NCBI RefSeq assembly: GCF_900095285.1
Contig: NZ_LT607734.1
Location: 434,001-498,000 of the forward strand
Reading direction: 5' to 3'
DNA length: 64,000 nt
DNA from: Fusobacterium gastrosuis
GTDB lineage: Bacteria > Fusobacteriota > Fusobacteriia > Fusobacteriales > Fusobacteriaceae
The position numbers were made by a program, and so were the translations under genes. The notes under the pieces are model-generated. The model had not been told where the DNA came from. It did no database searches and saw nothing but the letters and a program-made list of their open reading frames with translations. Shown piece by piece: positions 9,869 to 17,703 of the stretch (position 1 is its first letter; each line of letters opens with the position of its first letter).

Positions 9869-10504
9869 CTAACCTATTACTTTCTTTATTGCTGGTCTTA
9901 TTACTAAGTATCCATTTTTCGCTCCTGGAACAGCACCTTTTATTAGTAGTAAATTGTGTTCTGCATCAACTTTAACTACTCTTAAATTTTGAACTGTTAC
10001 AGTTACATTTCCATATTGTCCTGCCATTCTTTTTCCTTTAAGAACTTTTCCTGGCCAAGTTGACATCCCGATAGATCCTCCAAGTCTGTGGTTTCTAGAA
10101 ACCCCGTGGCTGGCTCTGTTTCCACCAAATCCGTGTCTTTTCATAACACCTGAAGTTCCTTTACCTTTTGAAGTTCCTGTAATGTCTACAAATTCTACTC
10201 CACTTAGAACATCTACTTTTATTTCTTGTCCTAATTCATATCCATCAACATTTTCAACTTCTAATTCTTTAACAAATCTTTGAGGTTTAACTCCCGCTTT
10301 GTTAAAAATTCCCATTAAAGGTTTAGTAGTGTTTTTTTCTTTCTTTTCATCAAATCCTAATTGTAAAGCAACATATCCATCTTTTTCTTCAGTTTTCTTT
10401 TGAAGAACAAAGTTAGGACCAGCTTCTACAACTGTTACTGGAACAAATTTCCCGTCTTCGAAAATTTGTGTCATTCCAATTTTCTTTCCTAAAATTCCTG
10501 ACAT
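9869..10504 (-). CDS. rplC: 50S ribosomal protein L3
   Basis: One of the first proteins to bind 23S rRNA, reaching the peptidyl transferase centre. The 211-residue chain begins 'MSGILGKKIGMTQIFEDGKF' and contains 'GVSRNHRLGGSIGMSTWPGK', the extension that approaches the active site. The ATG has a GGAGG site that overlaps the end of a possible upstream small ORF. Unlike the rest of the operon it is separated from its upstream neighbour by about 150 bases. Confidence 0.97.
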   Translation of the reverse strand: MSGILGKKIGMTQIFEDGKFVPVTVVEAGPNFVLQKKTEEKDGYVALQLGFDEKKEKNTTKPLMGIFNKAGVKPQRFVKELEVENVDGYELGQEIKVDVLSGVEFVDITGTSKGKGTSGVMKRHGFGGNRASHGVSRNHRLGGSIGMSTWPGKVLKGKRMAGQYGNVTVTVQNLRVVKVDAEHNLLLIKGAVPGAKNGYLVIRPAIKKVIG

Positions 10505-10653
10505 TTTTAACCTCCATCAAATAATATATAGGTTGATACAACTTACCCTTGTGTGTCTTTTTTTATACAAAGATAAAAAATACCAACTTGTACTATTCTG
10601 TAAGTATGATGCTTTTGCATCATCTCCCATAAATAAATACCTTAGAATAAAAA
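10505..10653 (-). promoter_or_regulatory. Structured rpsJ-rplC spacer, possible cis-regulatory leader
   Basis: This 149-base gap is by far the largest inside the operon. It holds a perfect hairpin ATGATGC-TTTT-GCATCAT (10606-10623) and a small GTTG-ATA-CAAC inverted repeat (10532-10542). Several CAAGTTG/CAAC segments could pair in alternative ways. The hairpin has no following T-run, so it is not a plain terminator. Control of the L3 and downstream genes is an inference. Confidence 0.45.
10517..10630 (-). CDS. Possible 37-codon ORF in the rpsJ-rplC spacer
   Basis: An ATG at 10630 opens 37 codons, starting MGDDAKASYLQNST and ending INLYII, with the TGA at 10517-10519 just before the rplC ribosome binding site. 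A modest AAGGT lies eight bases before the ATG. The hairpin of the spacer is inside the first codons. It resembles no family that I recognise. It could be a leader peptide whose translation controls rplC, or chance, since a short open frame in this length is not rare. Confidence 0.25.
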   Translation of the reverse strand: MGDDAKASYLQNSTSWYFLSLYKKRHTRVSCINLYII

Positions 10654-10965
10654 TTAAGCTTGTTTAATTTCTATTCCTACACCAGCCGGTAAGTGAACTG
10701 ATGTTAACGAACTCATAGTCTTTTCAGTAGAATTTACTAACTCTACCATTCTTCTGTGCACTCTCATTTCGAATTGCTCTCTCGAATCCTTGTTTACATG
10801 CACTGATCTTAGAACAGTATATTTTCTAATTTTTGTAGGTAAAGGCATAGGCCCTGCTACTTCTGCTCCATTCTTTTTAGCTAATTCAGCTATTCTTTTT
10901 GCTGACTCATCTAATAAAGTGTGATCATAGGCTTTTAAATAGATTCTTAATTTGTTAGAAGCCAT
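10654..10965 (-). CDS. rpsJ: 30S ribosomal protein S10
   Basis: Small-subunit head protein that also acts as NusE, the partner of NusB and NusG in antitermination. The 103-residue product shows 'IRIYLKAYDH'-type strand (here LRIYLKAYDHTLLDES), 'GPMPLPTKIRKYTVLRS' and 'HVNKDSREQFEMRVHRR'. ATG with a GGAGGTG site. It is the first gene of the operon behind a near-consensus promoter; rpsL, rpsG, fusA and tuf are not next to it. Confidence 0.97.
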   Translation of the reverse strand: MASNKLRIYLKAYDHTLLDESAKRIAELAKKNGAEVAGPMPLPTKIRKYTVLRSVHVNKDSREQFEMRVHRRMVELVNSTEKTMSSLTSVHLPAGVGIEIKQA

Positions 10966-10996
10966 TATATATCTTGCACCTCCTTTAAATTAACTA

Positions 10997-11016
10997 CATA
11001 AGTTTATATACTTATG
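10997..11016 (-). promoter_or_regulatory. Hairpin in the rpsJ leader
   Basis: Perfect stem CATAAGT / ACTTATG of seven pairs with a 6-nt loop, transcribed in the short leader between the promoter and the rpsJ start. It may be a target for autoregulation (L4 in other bacteria) or an operator at the DNA level. Its half-site resembles the palindrome at 11095-11109. Confidence 0.4.
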
Positions 11017-11026
11017 CACTTTTGTT

Positions 11027-11055
11027 AGTATAGCATACTTTTTATAAAAATACAA
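11027..11055 (-). promoter_or_regulatory. Promoter of the S10-spc operon
   Basis: -35 TTGTAT (11050-11055), 17-base spacer, -10 TATACT (11027-11032) with an extended TGC in front. It is the only good minus-strand promoter between rpsJ and the divergent gene, and should give a leader of about 55 bases. Confidence 0.8.
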
Positions 11056-11070
11056 ATAAAAAAATATTTT

Positions 11071-11099
11071 TTGCAATATTTTTTTCTATTTGTTATACT
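11071..11099 (+). promoter_or_regulatory. Promoter of the permease-phosphoribosyltransferase pair
   Basis: -35 TTGCAA (11071-11076), 17-base spacer, -10 TATACT (11094-11099) with an extended TGT. It is back to back with the rpsJ promoter; the two -35 boxes are only 15 bases apart. Confidence 0.75.
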
Positions 11100-11109
11100 T
11101 CATAAGTAT
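11095..11109. promoter_or_regulatory. Palindrome over the permease -10 box
   Basis: ATACTT-CAT-AAGTAT, a perfect 6-bp inverted repeat covering the -10 box and start point of the plus-strand promoter. The position suits a repressor operator or an early RNA hairpin. No regulator gene is adjacent. Confidence 0.35.
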
Positions 11110-11136
11110 GATATTTAAAATTTCAAGGAGGTTATT

Positions 11137-12210
11137 ATGTCAATTACAATTAATGATATCTTGGCCGCATTAGGAGTTGTATTAAACGGAATTCCACAAG
11201 CATTACTTGCTGCTTCATATGGTTTTTCTTCTGTTCCTACTGCATTTGGCTTTATCATAGGAGCTGTAGCTTGTCTTTTCTATGGCTCTGCTATACCCAT
11301 ATCATTTCAAGCAGAAACTATCGCTCTTGCTGGTATGTTGGGAAAAAATATAAGAGAAAGGCTTTCTATTATTTTCTTTTCTGGAGTTGTAATGTTTATT
11401 CTAGGTATAACTGGAGTTCTTTCTACAATAGTAAACTTTGCAGGTGCAAACATCATCAACGCTATGATGGCTGGAGTTGGAATTATGCTTACCAGAATTT
11501 CTCTTATTGGTTTGAAAGAAAGTAGAGTAGTTACAGCTAGTTCAATCTTTTCAGCTTTTATAACTTATTTTTTCTTTGGTCAAAACTTAGTTTATACCAT
11601 AGTAGTTTGTGTTATTTTTTCAAGTCTAGTTGCTAATATCTTTAAAATTGATTTCGGTGGTGGAATTGTTGAAGATTATAAAAAAATTGAAATAAAAAAA
11701 CCTATACTAAATTTAACTGTTATCAGAGGAGCACTGGCTCTTGCATGCTTAACAATAGGTGCAAACATAGCTTTCGGAAATATCACTGCTTCAATGACAA
11801 ACGGTGGATATTCAGCAAATATTGATGAGTTAACTATCTATTCCGGACTTGCTGATGCTGTATCTTCTCTATTTGGTGGTGGTCCTGTTGAAGCAATTAT
11901 ATCAGCAACAGCCGCTTCACCTAATCCATTATCAAGTGGAATTTTAATGATGGTTATCATGGCAGTTATTTTATTTTTAGGTTTACTTCCTAAAATAAGT
12001 AAATTTATTCCAGGGCATTCTGTTCATGGTTTCTTATTTATTTTAGGGGCTATTGTGACTACTCCAGTTAATGCAATGCTTGCATTTTCAAATGGTACTC
12101 CTGAAGATAATATTGTTGCAGCAACAGCTATGGCTGTAACAGCTGCAAACGATCCATTCATAGGATTATTAGTTGCACTTGTTGTGAAATATATATTTGT
12201 TATATTTTAA
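11137..12210 (+). CDS. NCS2-like membrane permease, probable purine uptake
   Basis: Integral membrane protein of 357 residues with about ten to eleven hydrophobic segments. It has features of the nucleobase-cation symporter 2 group, such as a repeated architecture, the helix-break region 'SLFGGGPVEAIISATAASPN' and small-residue rich helices. It is shorter than typical NCS2 carriers (about 430 or more), so the substrate call rests mostly on context: the next gene, 23 bases on, is a phosphoribosyltransferase, which would trap an imported base as its nucleotide. An alternative is a related but uncharacterised permease family. ATG follows AAGGAGG. Confidence 0.6.
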   Translation: MSITINDILAALGVVLNGIPQALLAASYGFSSVPTAFGFIIGAVACLFYGSAIPISFQAETIALAGMLGKNIRERLSIIFFSGVVMFILGITGVLSTIVNFAGANIINAMMAGVGIMLTRISLIGLKESRVVTASSIFSAFITYFFFGQNLVYTIVVCVIFSSLVANIFKIDFGGGIVEDYKKIEIKKPILNLTVIRGALALACLTIGANIAFGNITASMTNGGYSANIDELTIYSGLADAVSSLFGGGPVEAIISATAASPNPLSSGILMMVIMAVILFLGLLPKISKFIPGHSVHGFLFILGAIVTTPVNAMLAFSNGTPEDNIVAATAMAVTAANDPFIGLLVALVVKYIFVIF

Positions 12211-12233
12211 CTGTTAAAAAATAGGAGGATAAA

Positions 12234-12767
12234 ATGAAATCTTATACTCTAAATGTTGCCGGTCTTACAAGAGAATTACCAATAATAAAGCTTTCCGATG
12301 AACTTTCAATAGCAAGTTTTGTTATTTTAGGTGATACAGAATTAGTAGAAAAAACTGCAAAACTTCTAGCTGAAAAACTTCCAGAAGTTGATGTTTTAGT
12401 GACTGCAGAAGCAAAGGGAATCCCTTTAACTTACGAAATTTCTAAACTTTTAAATTTAAAATCTTATATAGTTGCTAGAAAATCTATAAAAGCTTATATG
12501 AATTCTCCAATAGAAGTTTCCGTTAATTCAATTACAACTACTAATATTCAGAAATTATTTTTAAATAATGTGGATGCTGATTTTATAAAAGGAAAAAGAG
12601 TAGCTTTAATTGATGATGTTATTTCAACAGGCCAATCTCTAAAAGCATTGGAAGAGCTAGTAAAAAAAGCTGGAGCCAACATAGTAGCCAAAGCAGCTAT
12701 ACTCGCTGAAGGTGATGCAAAAAATAGAGAAGATATAATTTTTTTGGAAGAGTTACCACTTTTTTAA
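12234..12767 (+). CDS. Purine-type phosphoribosyltransferase (APRT-like)
   Basis: Cytosolic enzyme of the type I PRTase fold, expected to join a purine base to PRPP. The 177-residue protein has the PRPP-binding signature 'VALIDDVISTGQSL' at residues 123-136, with the adjacent acidic pair at 127-128. It also has a base/phosphate-site region near 57-66 ('TAEAKGIPL'), which matches the adenine/xanthine PRTase subgroup rather than hypoxanthine-guanine or orotate enzymes. It is co-transcribed with the upstream permease. Whether it prefers adenine, xanthine or another base cannot be read from the sequence. Confidence 0.8.
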   Translation: MKSYTLNVAGLTRELPIIKLSDELSIASFVILGDTELVEKTAKLLAEKLPEVDVLVTAEAKGIPLTYEISKLLNLKSYIVARKSIKAYMNSPIEVSVNSITTTNIQKLFLNNVDADFIKGKRVALIDDVISTGQSLKALEELVKKAGANIVAKAAILAEGDAKNREDIIFLEELPLF

Positions 12768-12846
12768 ATAAAAAACTCTATCAATTTTATACTTGATAAT
12801 CTAAAAAATAAAAATATATCAAATTTATACTTTTCTATATAAAAAT

Positions 12847-12880
12847 AAAAGGGGTGTAGAGAACTTCTACAACCCTTTTA
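12847..12880. terminator. Bidirectional terminator between the PRTase and pyrophosphatase genes
   Basis: Convergent genes end on either side of a hairpin with arms AAAAGGGG-TGTAGA and TCTACA-ACCCTTTT, with one mismatch and a 5-nt loop, flanked by A- and T-rich tracts. Confidence 0.8.
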
Positions 12881-12882
12881 TT

Positions 12883-14499
12883 TTACATATTTTGAGCACT
12901 AGCCATTATATAAGGAATAATCTGTTTTTTACGAGATACTACATTCTCAAGCATAAGTTTATTATCTTTTATTTCTTTTTGAAAAGCCTCTTCAATTAAT
13001 TCTAAATTATCACCATAGACAAAAGCTAGGGAATTTGAATTTATTATATCCGTTACTACAAACAGGAATAAAGAATAACCATATTTCCCTATTTCATGTT
13101 CTATTTCTTTTTTAATTTCAGCTTCACGCTTTTCTATATCCTCTATAGAAACTGTATTTATTTGTGCAACAGCTATTTCTCTTTCATTTATAGCAAAAAC
13201 TTTTTTATCTTGGTTAATAATACTTTTCATTTCCGCCTTTGCAAATGATGTCCCTGCCATCAACATTTCCATTCCATACTCTCTTATATCCTTTACACCT
13301 GCTATTTCCGCTAATTCTTTTGCAGTTGACATGTCCTTTCCTGTGCATGTAGGCGATTTGAAAAGTAAAGTATCAGAGATTATTGCACTAAGCATTAAAA
13401 GAGCTATTTTTTGTTCTGGTATAATATCTGCTTCTTTATATAAAGAGTATACTATTGTACATGTACACCCAACTGCTTCTGTTCTAATTTTAGTTGCTTC
13501 ATTTGTTTGAAAATTTGCAAATTTATGATGGTCCACAACTTCTAAAATCTGTGCATCTTGTATCCCGTCAACCGATTGTGAAAACTCATTATGGTCCACC
13601 ATAATAACTTTTTTCCGATTAAAGTCTATTAAATGTTTAGTCCTAATAGTACCATAAACTTTTCCGTCTTTTTCTAAAATTGGGAAGTTATTTTGGCTTG
13701 CATCTTTCATTATATCTCTTATTTCATGCAAAAAATCTTCTTTATTAAAACTAACTAAAGGAGTATCTTTTAAAATTCCTCCTACGGAAATCGATTGGCT
13801 TATTAATGATATAGCTTTGAAAAATGAATGTTTTACTACCATAATTGCACATTCAGAAGTAACTCTTGGGCTTATAAAATCATTTTTTTTACAACAAACT
13901 ATGACAACTTTTGCTCCTGCTCTTATTGCTCTATCTATTCCATCTGTAAGAGATGTTGTTATAACTATATCTCCTCTTTCTACTGTATCTAATTCTGATA
14001 CCTCTTTCAAATTACTTGATATTTCTCCTTTTGGATAAATACCACTTATAATTTCCCCATTCAATACTTCTATTAAATTTTCAAAAGTTGTACTGTATTT
14101 ACTAAATAAATCTGAATAGTCAATTTCTAAATAGGTATTCGCTATATCTGAAATTCTAAGCATGGTTTTGAAATTTCCCTCAACATCTACAACTGGTAAA
14201 CTTGAAAAATTTTCTTTTGTCATAAGTTCCATAGCTTCTTGTATAGAATCCTCTACACAAATAGTATTTTTTTCAACATAATTCAAATCTGTTATTTGGG
14301 CACTAACTGTTTTTAAAAGTTGAGGTAATTTTATTCCTGCTTTATCTAAAACAAAGCTTGTTTCTTTATTTATTTCTCCTAAGCGACACGCCAGAGTATT
14401 AAAACCCTGTTTTTTTCTTAAATTTGCCATAGCTATGCTTGAACAAATACTATCTGTATCAGGATTTCTATGTCCAAAAACTAAAATTTCTTCTTTCAT
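12883..14499 (-). CDS. ppaC: Manganese-dependent inorganic pyrophosphatase with CBS and DRTGG domains
   Basis: Family II pyrophosphatase that hydrolyses pyrophosphate to phosphate in the cytosol. The 538-residue chain has the N-terminal DHH part with 'GHRNPDTDS' (residues 9-17), followed by a regulatory insert: a CBS repeat with 'FSSLPVVD', a DRTGG domain and a second CBS repeat. It then resumes with 'MVDHNEFSQS' and 'EVVDHHKF', the metal-binding DHN/DHH segments, and a C-terminal DHHA2 domain with 'SRKKQIIPYI'. In the CBS-containing subfamily the insert binds adenine nucleotides (AMP/ADP inhibit, ATP or diadenosine polyphosphates activate), so this enzyme is probably energy-sensitive. ATG with AGGAGAAAG. 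Confidence 0.93.
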   Translation of the reverse strand: MKEEILVFGHRNPDTDSICSSIAMANLRKKQGFNTLACRLGEINKETSFVLDKAGIKLPQLLKTVSAQITDLNYVEKNTICVEDSIQEAMELMTKENFSSLPVVDVEGNFKTMLRISDIANTYLEIDYSDLFSKYSTTFENLIEVLNGEIISGIYPKGEISSNLKEVSELDTVERGDIVITTSLTDGIDRAIRAGAKVVIVCCKKNDFISPRVTSECAIMVVKHSFFKAISLISQSISVGGILKDTPLVSFNKEDFLHEIRDIMKDASQNNFPILEKDGKVYGTIRTKHLIDFNRKKVIMVDHNEFSQSVDGIQDAQILEVVDHHKFANFQTNEATKIRTEAVGCTCTIVYSLYKEADIIPEQKIALLMLSAIISDTLLFKSPTCTGKDMSTAKELAEIAGVKDIREYGMEMLMAGTSFAKAEMKSIINQDKKVFAINEREIAVAQINTVSIEDIEKREAEIKKEIEHEIGKYGYSLFLFVVTDIINSNSLAFVYGDNLELIEEAFQKEIKDNKLMLENVVSRKKQIIPYIMASAQNM

Positions 14500-14637
14500 T
14501 CTTTCTCCTATTTATTAAAAATTATTTTTACAAATTTTCAAAATTATATTTCTCTGACATGTATTGTTGACAAAGAAGCTTTTAGAGTTTCTATAATTTT
14601 GCTTCCTTTTAAAAAATAAAAATTATATATTTAAAAA

Positions 14638-14663
14638 TAAGAGCATCTATATAGATGCTCTTA
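14638..14663 (-). terminator. Terminator after rpsR
   Basis: A perfect 26-base palindrome centred on TATA, with half TAAGAGCATCTAT, followed on the minus strand by TTATTTTTA. It lies 13 bases past the rpsR stop. Confidence 0.75.
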
Positions 14664-14675
14664 GATAATTCACAA

Positions 14676-14894
14676 TTATTTTTCTATTCTTGTGTATGGT
14701 ATAAGAGCTATATTTCTTGCTCTTTTAATAGCTTTTGCTATCTTTCTTTGTAATTTAGCATTAGCTCCTGTTAATCTTGAAGGATTGATTTTCCCTTTAT
14801 CAGACACAAATCTTTTTAAAAGTTCTACATTTTTATAATCAATTTCTTCAGCTTTAACTCTTAATTTAGCTCTTCTTCTTCTAAATTCTGCCAT
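14676..14894 (-). CDS. rpsR: 30S ribosomal protein S18
   Basis: Binds 16S rRNA as a heterodimer with S6. The 72-residue product has the basic N-terminus '[17 protein letters not shown]', '[19 protein letters not shown]' and '[20 protein letters not shown]', all typical. It follows rpsF by 49 bases. In most bacteria ssb lies between the two genes; here there is only a ribosome binding site. Confidence 0.96.
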   Translation of the reverse strand: MAEFRRRRAKLRVKAEEIDYKNVELLKRFVSDKGKINPSRLTGANAKLQRKIAKAIKRARNIALIPYTRIEK

Positions 14895-14943
14895 TTGTCC
14901 TTACCTCCTTTATGAGAATCAACGATAATTTCTTTGTCTAAAA

Positions 14944-15228
14944 TTAGTCAAGTTTAACAACTATATATCTCATTACAGATTCTACGATGTTTAACTTAGC
15001 TTCTACTTCTGCTAATTTTACTCCGTCAATCTCAAAAGTAGTTAGTACATAGAAACCAGATTTTTTCTTTTCTATTGGATAAGCTAGTTTTCTTTCTCCC
15101 CATTTTTCTGTTTTAGCAATAGTTGCTCCGTTAGCTTCTAATAATGCATTTACTTCAGCTATTAAAGCTTCTCTACCTTCTTCTAAAACAGTAGGATTGA
15201 TAATGTACATAATTTCGTATTTTTTCAT
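14944..15228 (-). CDS. rpsF: 30S ribosomal protein S6
   Basis: Partner of S18 in the small-subunit platform. A longer frame opens upstream at 15261, but the GGAGGAGGT site is inside it and fits ATG 15228. This gives 94 residues starting MKKYEIMYIINPTVLEEGRE, the standard start. The core 'KWGERKLAYPIEKKKSGFY' is intact. No acidic C-terminal tail of the Escherichia coli type is present; the protein ends 'MRYIVVKLD'. Confidence 0.95.
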   Translation of the reverse strand: MKKYEIMYIINPTVLEEGREALIAEVNALLEANGATIAKTEKWGERKLAYPIEKKKSGFYVLTTFEIDGVKLAEVEAKLNIVESVMRYIVVKLD

Positions 15229-15254
15229 ATCTTCTACCTCCTCCCTATGGTTTT

Positions 15255-15286
15255 TGCCCAAAATACATTTGATTTTGAGCAGGGCA
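15255..15286 (-). promoter_or_regulatory. Stem-loop in the rpsF leader, possible S6:S18 autoregulatory site
   Basis: The transcript starts close to an outer stem TGCC/GGCA, then a 5-nt bulge and an inner stem CAAAAT/ATTTTG with a 7-nt loop. A bulged stem at this place is what the known S6:S18 leader looks like, but the conserved CCG of that motif is not evident, so the assignment is tentative. Confidence 0.3.
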
Positions 15287-15292
15287 TTAATT

Positions 15293-15320
15293 ATTATAAC
15301 ATATTTTTTTTATTTTTCAA
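15293..15320 (-). promoter_or_regulatory. Promoter of rpsF-rpsR
   Basis: -35 TTGAAA (15315-15320), 16-base spacer, perfect -10 TATAAT (15293-15298) with an extended TGT. The -35 overlaps the end of the upstream aminotransferase gene. Confidence 0.75.
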
Positions 15321-16458
15321 GAATATATTTTTCTAATCTCTCAATAGCCTCTTTTAAAACAGGAATATCATGTACTATTGAAAATCTAACATATCCTTCA
15401 ACTTTAAAAGCGCTTCCAGGAACTAATCCTAAATGTATCTTCTCTAAAATATCAAAAGCTAATTCCAATGAGTTTATATTTTTTAACTTTTCAATATTTT
15501 CATAAGATGCAAACACATAAAAAGCTCCCTTAGGCTTTAGGCACTTAAATCCTATTTTTTCAATTTCATTTACAAAAAACTCAACTCTTTTTTTATAAAT
15601 TTCTTTTGCCACACTTACATCTGAGCATTTATCTAAGGCAGTTATCGCTGCTAATTGAGATAAAGTAGAAGTGCTTGTAATTTTGTATTGACTCACCTTT
15701 TTAATTTGAGCTTGAAGTTCTTCATTTGTTAAAATATAACCCACTCTATACCCTGTCATGCAATGCGATTTTGAAAACCCATTTATTATGATGAGTTGCT
15801 TTTTCAATTCCTCAGAATATTTTGCAAAAGAAGTATATTTATCAAATGTAATCGATGCATAAATTTCATCACTTATTAAATATATTTCCCTATCCTTTAA
15901 TAATTTAACTATTTTCCCCATTTCTTCTTCGTCTAATATCATTCCAGATGGGTTATTCGGATATGTTAAAATTATTAACTTAGTTCTTTCTGTAATATTT
16001 TTTTTTAAAATTTCTGCTGTCAGGCTAAAATTATTTTCTCTCATATCTATAAATCTAGGTACAGCACCATAGAAATTACTAAGAGGTTCATATCCAACAT
16101 AAGCTGGTGTTGGGATTAATACTTCATCCCCTTTTGCTAATATAGTTTGCATAGTAGAAGAAAGAGCTTCAGTTGATCCAACTGTTATAATTACATTATT
16201 TATATTATAGTTTCCACCAAAATTTTCATTATAATATTTGGCTACTTTTTCTCTTAACTCAGGCAAACCACCAACAGGCGAATATCTAATTTTACTATTT
16301 AATGCATGGTATGCCGCAGCTTCTTTTATTTCTTGAGCTACTTCTAAATCAGGTTCTCCTATTGTTAAATTAATAGAATTTGAATATTTTTGTAGTTTTT
16401 CAGCTATTATTCTTATATCTGAAATTTTTATTTCTTTCACATTTTCGTTTATAAACAT
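15310..16458 (-). CDS. Class I/II pyridoxal-phosphate aminotransferase
   Basis: Cytosolic fold-type I aminotransferase of 382 residues, close to the aspartate/aromatic 'AspC-like' group of Gram-positive type. Visible active-site residues are 'TYPNNPSG' (165-172, Asn and Pro contacting PLP), Asp197 and Tyr200 in 'ISDEIYAS', the Schiff-base Lys230 in 'GFSKSHCMTGYRVG' and Arg238. The N-terminal 'LTIGEPD' and 'SPVGGLPELR' are typical. The amino-acid substrate cannot be told from the sequence. It stands alone between the ftsZ terminator and rpsF, and is probably its own transcription unit. Confidence 0.88.
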   Translation of the reverse strand: MFINENVKEIKISDIRIIAEKLQKYSNSINLTIGEPDLEVAQEIKEAAAYHALNSKIRYSPVGGLPELREKVAKYYNENFGGNYNINNVIITVGSTEALSSTMQTILAKGDEVLIPTPAYVGYEPLSNFYGAVPRFIDMRENNFSLTAEILKKNITERTKLIILTYPNNPSGMILDEEEMGKIVKLLKDREIYLISDEIYASITFDKYTSFAKYSEELKKQLIIINGFSKSHCMTGYRVGYILTNEELQAQIKKVSQYKITSTSTLSQLAAITALDKCSDVSVAKEIYKKRVEFFVNEIEKIGFKCLKPKGAFYVFASYENIEKLKNINSLELAFDILEKIHLGLVPGSAFKVEGYVRFSIVHDIPVLKEAIERLEKYILEK

Positions 16459-16528
16459 AGCTTGCTCCTCTTTTAGTCGTTAGATATATTCGCCTATTCT
16501 AACATACAACCTTTTCTTTGTCAAAATA

Positions 16529-16557
16529 AAAAGCTAACTGGCTTTCAGTTAGCTTTT
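16529..16557 (-). terminator. Terminator after ftsZ
   Basis: A 12-bp stem AAAAGCTAACTG / CAGTTAGCTTTT with a 5-nt loop, nine bases past the ftsZ stop. It ends the long division and cell wall cluster. Confidence 0.85.
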
Positions 16558-16565
16558 AAATTTTA

Positions 16566-17636
16566 TTATTTTTTATTTCTCATCCAAGGTGGTAAATCTA
16601 GATCTGGAGTTTCCTCAGCCTTTTCACTAATTTTTACTTCTTCTTTTTTCTTAGAATCAACACTTATAAATGGTTCACTTTTTTCTGATTCATCACTAAA
16701 GTTATTAGCAATTATCGTAATTTCTATTCTATCTGTAAATTCTGGAACTATACTTACCCCAAACATTACATCATCTATATTTTTTCCTGCAGCTTCTCTA
16801 ATTATTTCAGCAACAGTTTGTGATTCTTGTAATCCTACATCTGGTGAAGTCATTAAATTGATAAGTATTTTGTCTGCTCCTTGAATTGATTTTTCTAAAA
16901 GTGGAGATAATAGTGCTTTTTCTGCAGCTTTCATTGCTCTATTTTCTCCTTCTCCTTCTCCAAATCCTAAAACAGCTATTCCTGAATTTTTCAAAGTAGT
17001 TCTAATATCTGCAAAGTCAAGATTGATAAATCCTTGTCCCATTACTAAATCAACAACGGCTTTAATACCAATTCTTAATATATTATTTGCTTCCTTGAAA
17101 GCATTTTGTAAAGTTATAGTTTTATCTGGAAGATCGAAAAGTTTATCATTTGGGATTATTACCAAACTGTCTACATTTTCTCTTAAAAGTTCTATACCAC
17201 TTGCTGCGTTATTTGCTCTTTTCTTTCCCTCAAAGCTAAATGGTTTTGTAACTACTGCAACTGTTAAAATATCTAATTCTTTTGCTATTTTAGCAATAAC
17301 TGGAGCAGCTCCTGTACCAGTTCCTCCACCCATTCCTGCTGTTATAAATAGCATATCTGTTCCTTTTAAAAGTTCTTGTATTTTTTCTATATCTTCTTCT
17401 GCTGCTTGTCTTCCAACAAGTGGATCAGCTCCTGCTCCTAATCCTCTTGTTAATTTTTCTCCTATTTGAAGCTTTATATCAGCTAATGACTTATCTAAAT
17501 CTTGTTTATCTGTATTTGCTGCTACATACTCTACTCCAGTTACGCCTGAATAAAGCATGTCATTTATGGCGTTTCCACCACCTCCACCAACTCCTATAAC
17601 TTTTATTTTAACAAGACTTTTTATTCCATCGCTCAT
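16566..17636 (-). CDS. ftsZ: Cell division protein FtsZ
   Basis: Tubulin-like GTPase that forms the division ring. The 356-residue protein has the nucleotide-binding 'GVGGGGGNAIND' (15-26), the tubulin signature 'GGGTGTG' (103-109) and the T7-loop region 'NLDFADIRTTL'. A charged linker (about 310-345) leads to the conserved C-terminal peptide 'DLPPWMRNKK', which in other bacteria binds FtsA and other partners. The linker is short. The gene follows the ftsA region by about 70 bases with its own GGAGG site and is the last gene of the cluster. Confidence 0.97.
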   Translation of the reverse strand: MSDGIKSLVKIKVIGVGGGGGNAINDMLYSGVTGVEYVAANTDKQDLDKSLADIKLQIGEKLTRGLGAGADPLVGRQAAEEDIEKIQELLKGTDMLFITAGMGGGTGTGAAPVIAKIAKELDILTVAVVTKPFSFEGKKRANNAASGIELLRENVDSLVIIPNDKLFDLPDKTITLQNAFKEANNILRIGIKAVVDLVMGQGFINLDFADIRTTLKNSGIAVLGFGEGEGENRAMKAAEKALLSPLLEKSIQGADKILINLMTSPDVGLQESQTVAEIIREAAGKNIDDVMFGVSIVPEFTDRIEITIIANNFSDESEKSEPFISVDSKKKEEVKISEKAEETPDLDLPPWMRNKK

Positions 17637-17703
17637 AACAGTTCCTCCTTCGCTATATTTTAACTTTATTTTGTTTTTTCAATGCTTAGCTAATATAAAA
17701 TTT

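Noticed and set aside
9354..9872. 172-codon plus-strand frame opposite rplD.
   Set aside because: Shadow of a ribosomal protein gene; no evidence of expression signals.
11100..11136. Purine riboswitch before the permease gene.
   Set aside because: The leader is only about 30 bases, too short for a riboswitch aptamer.
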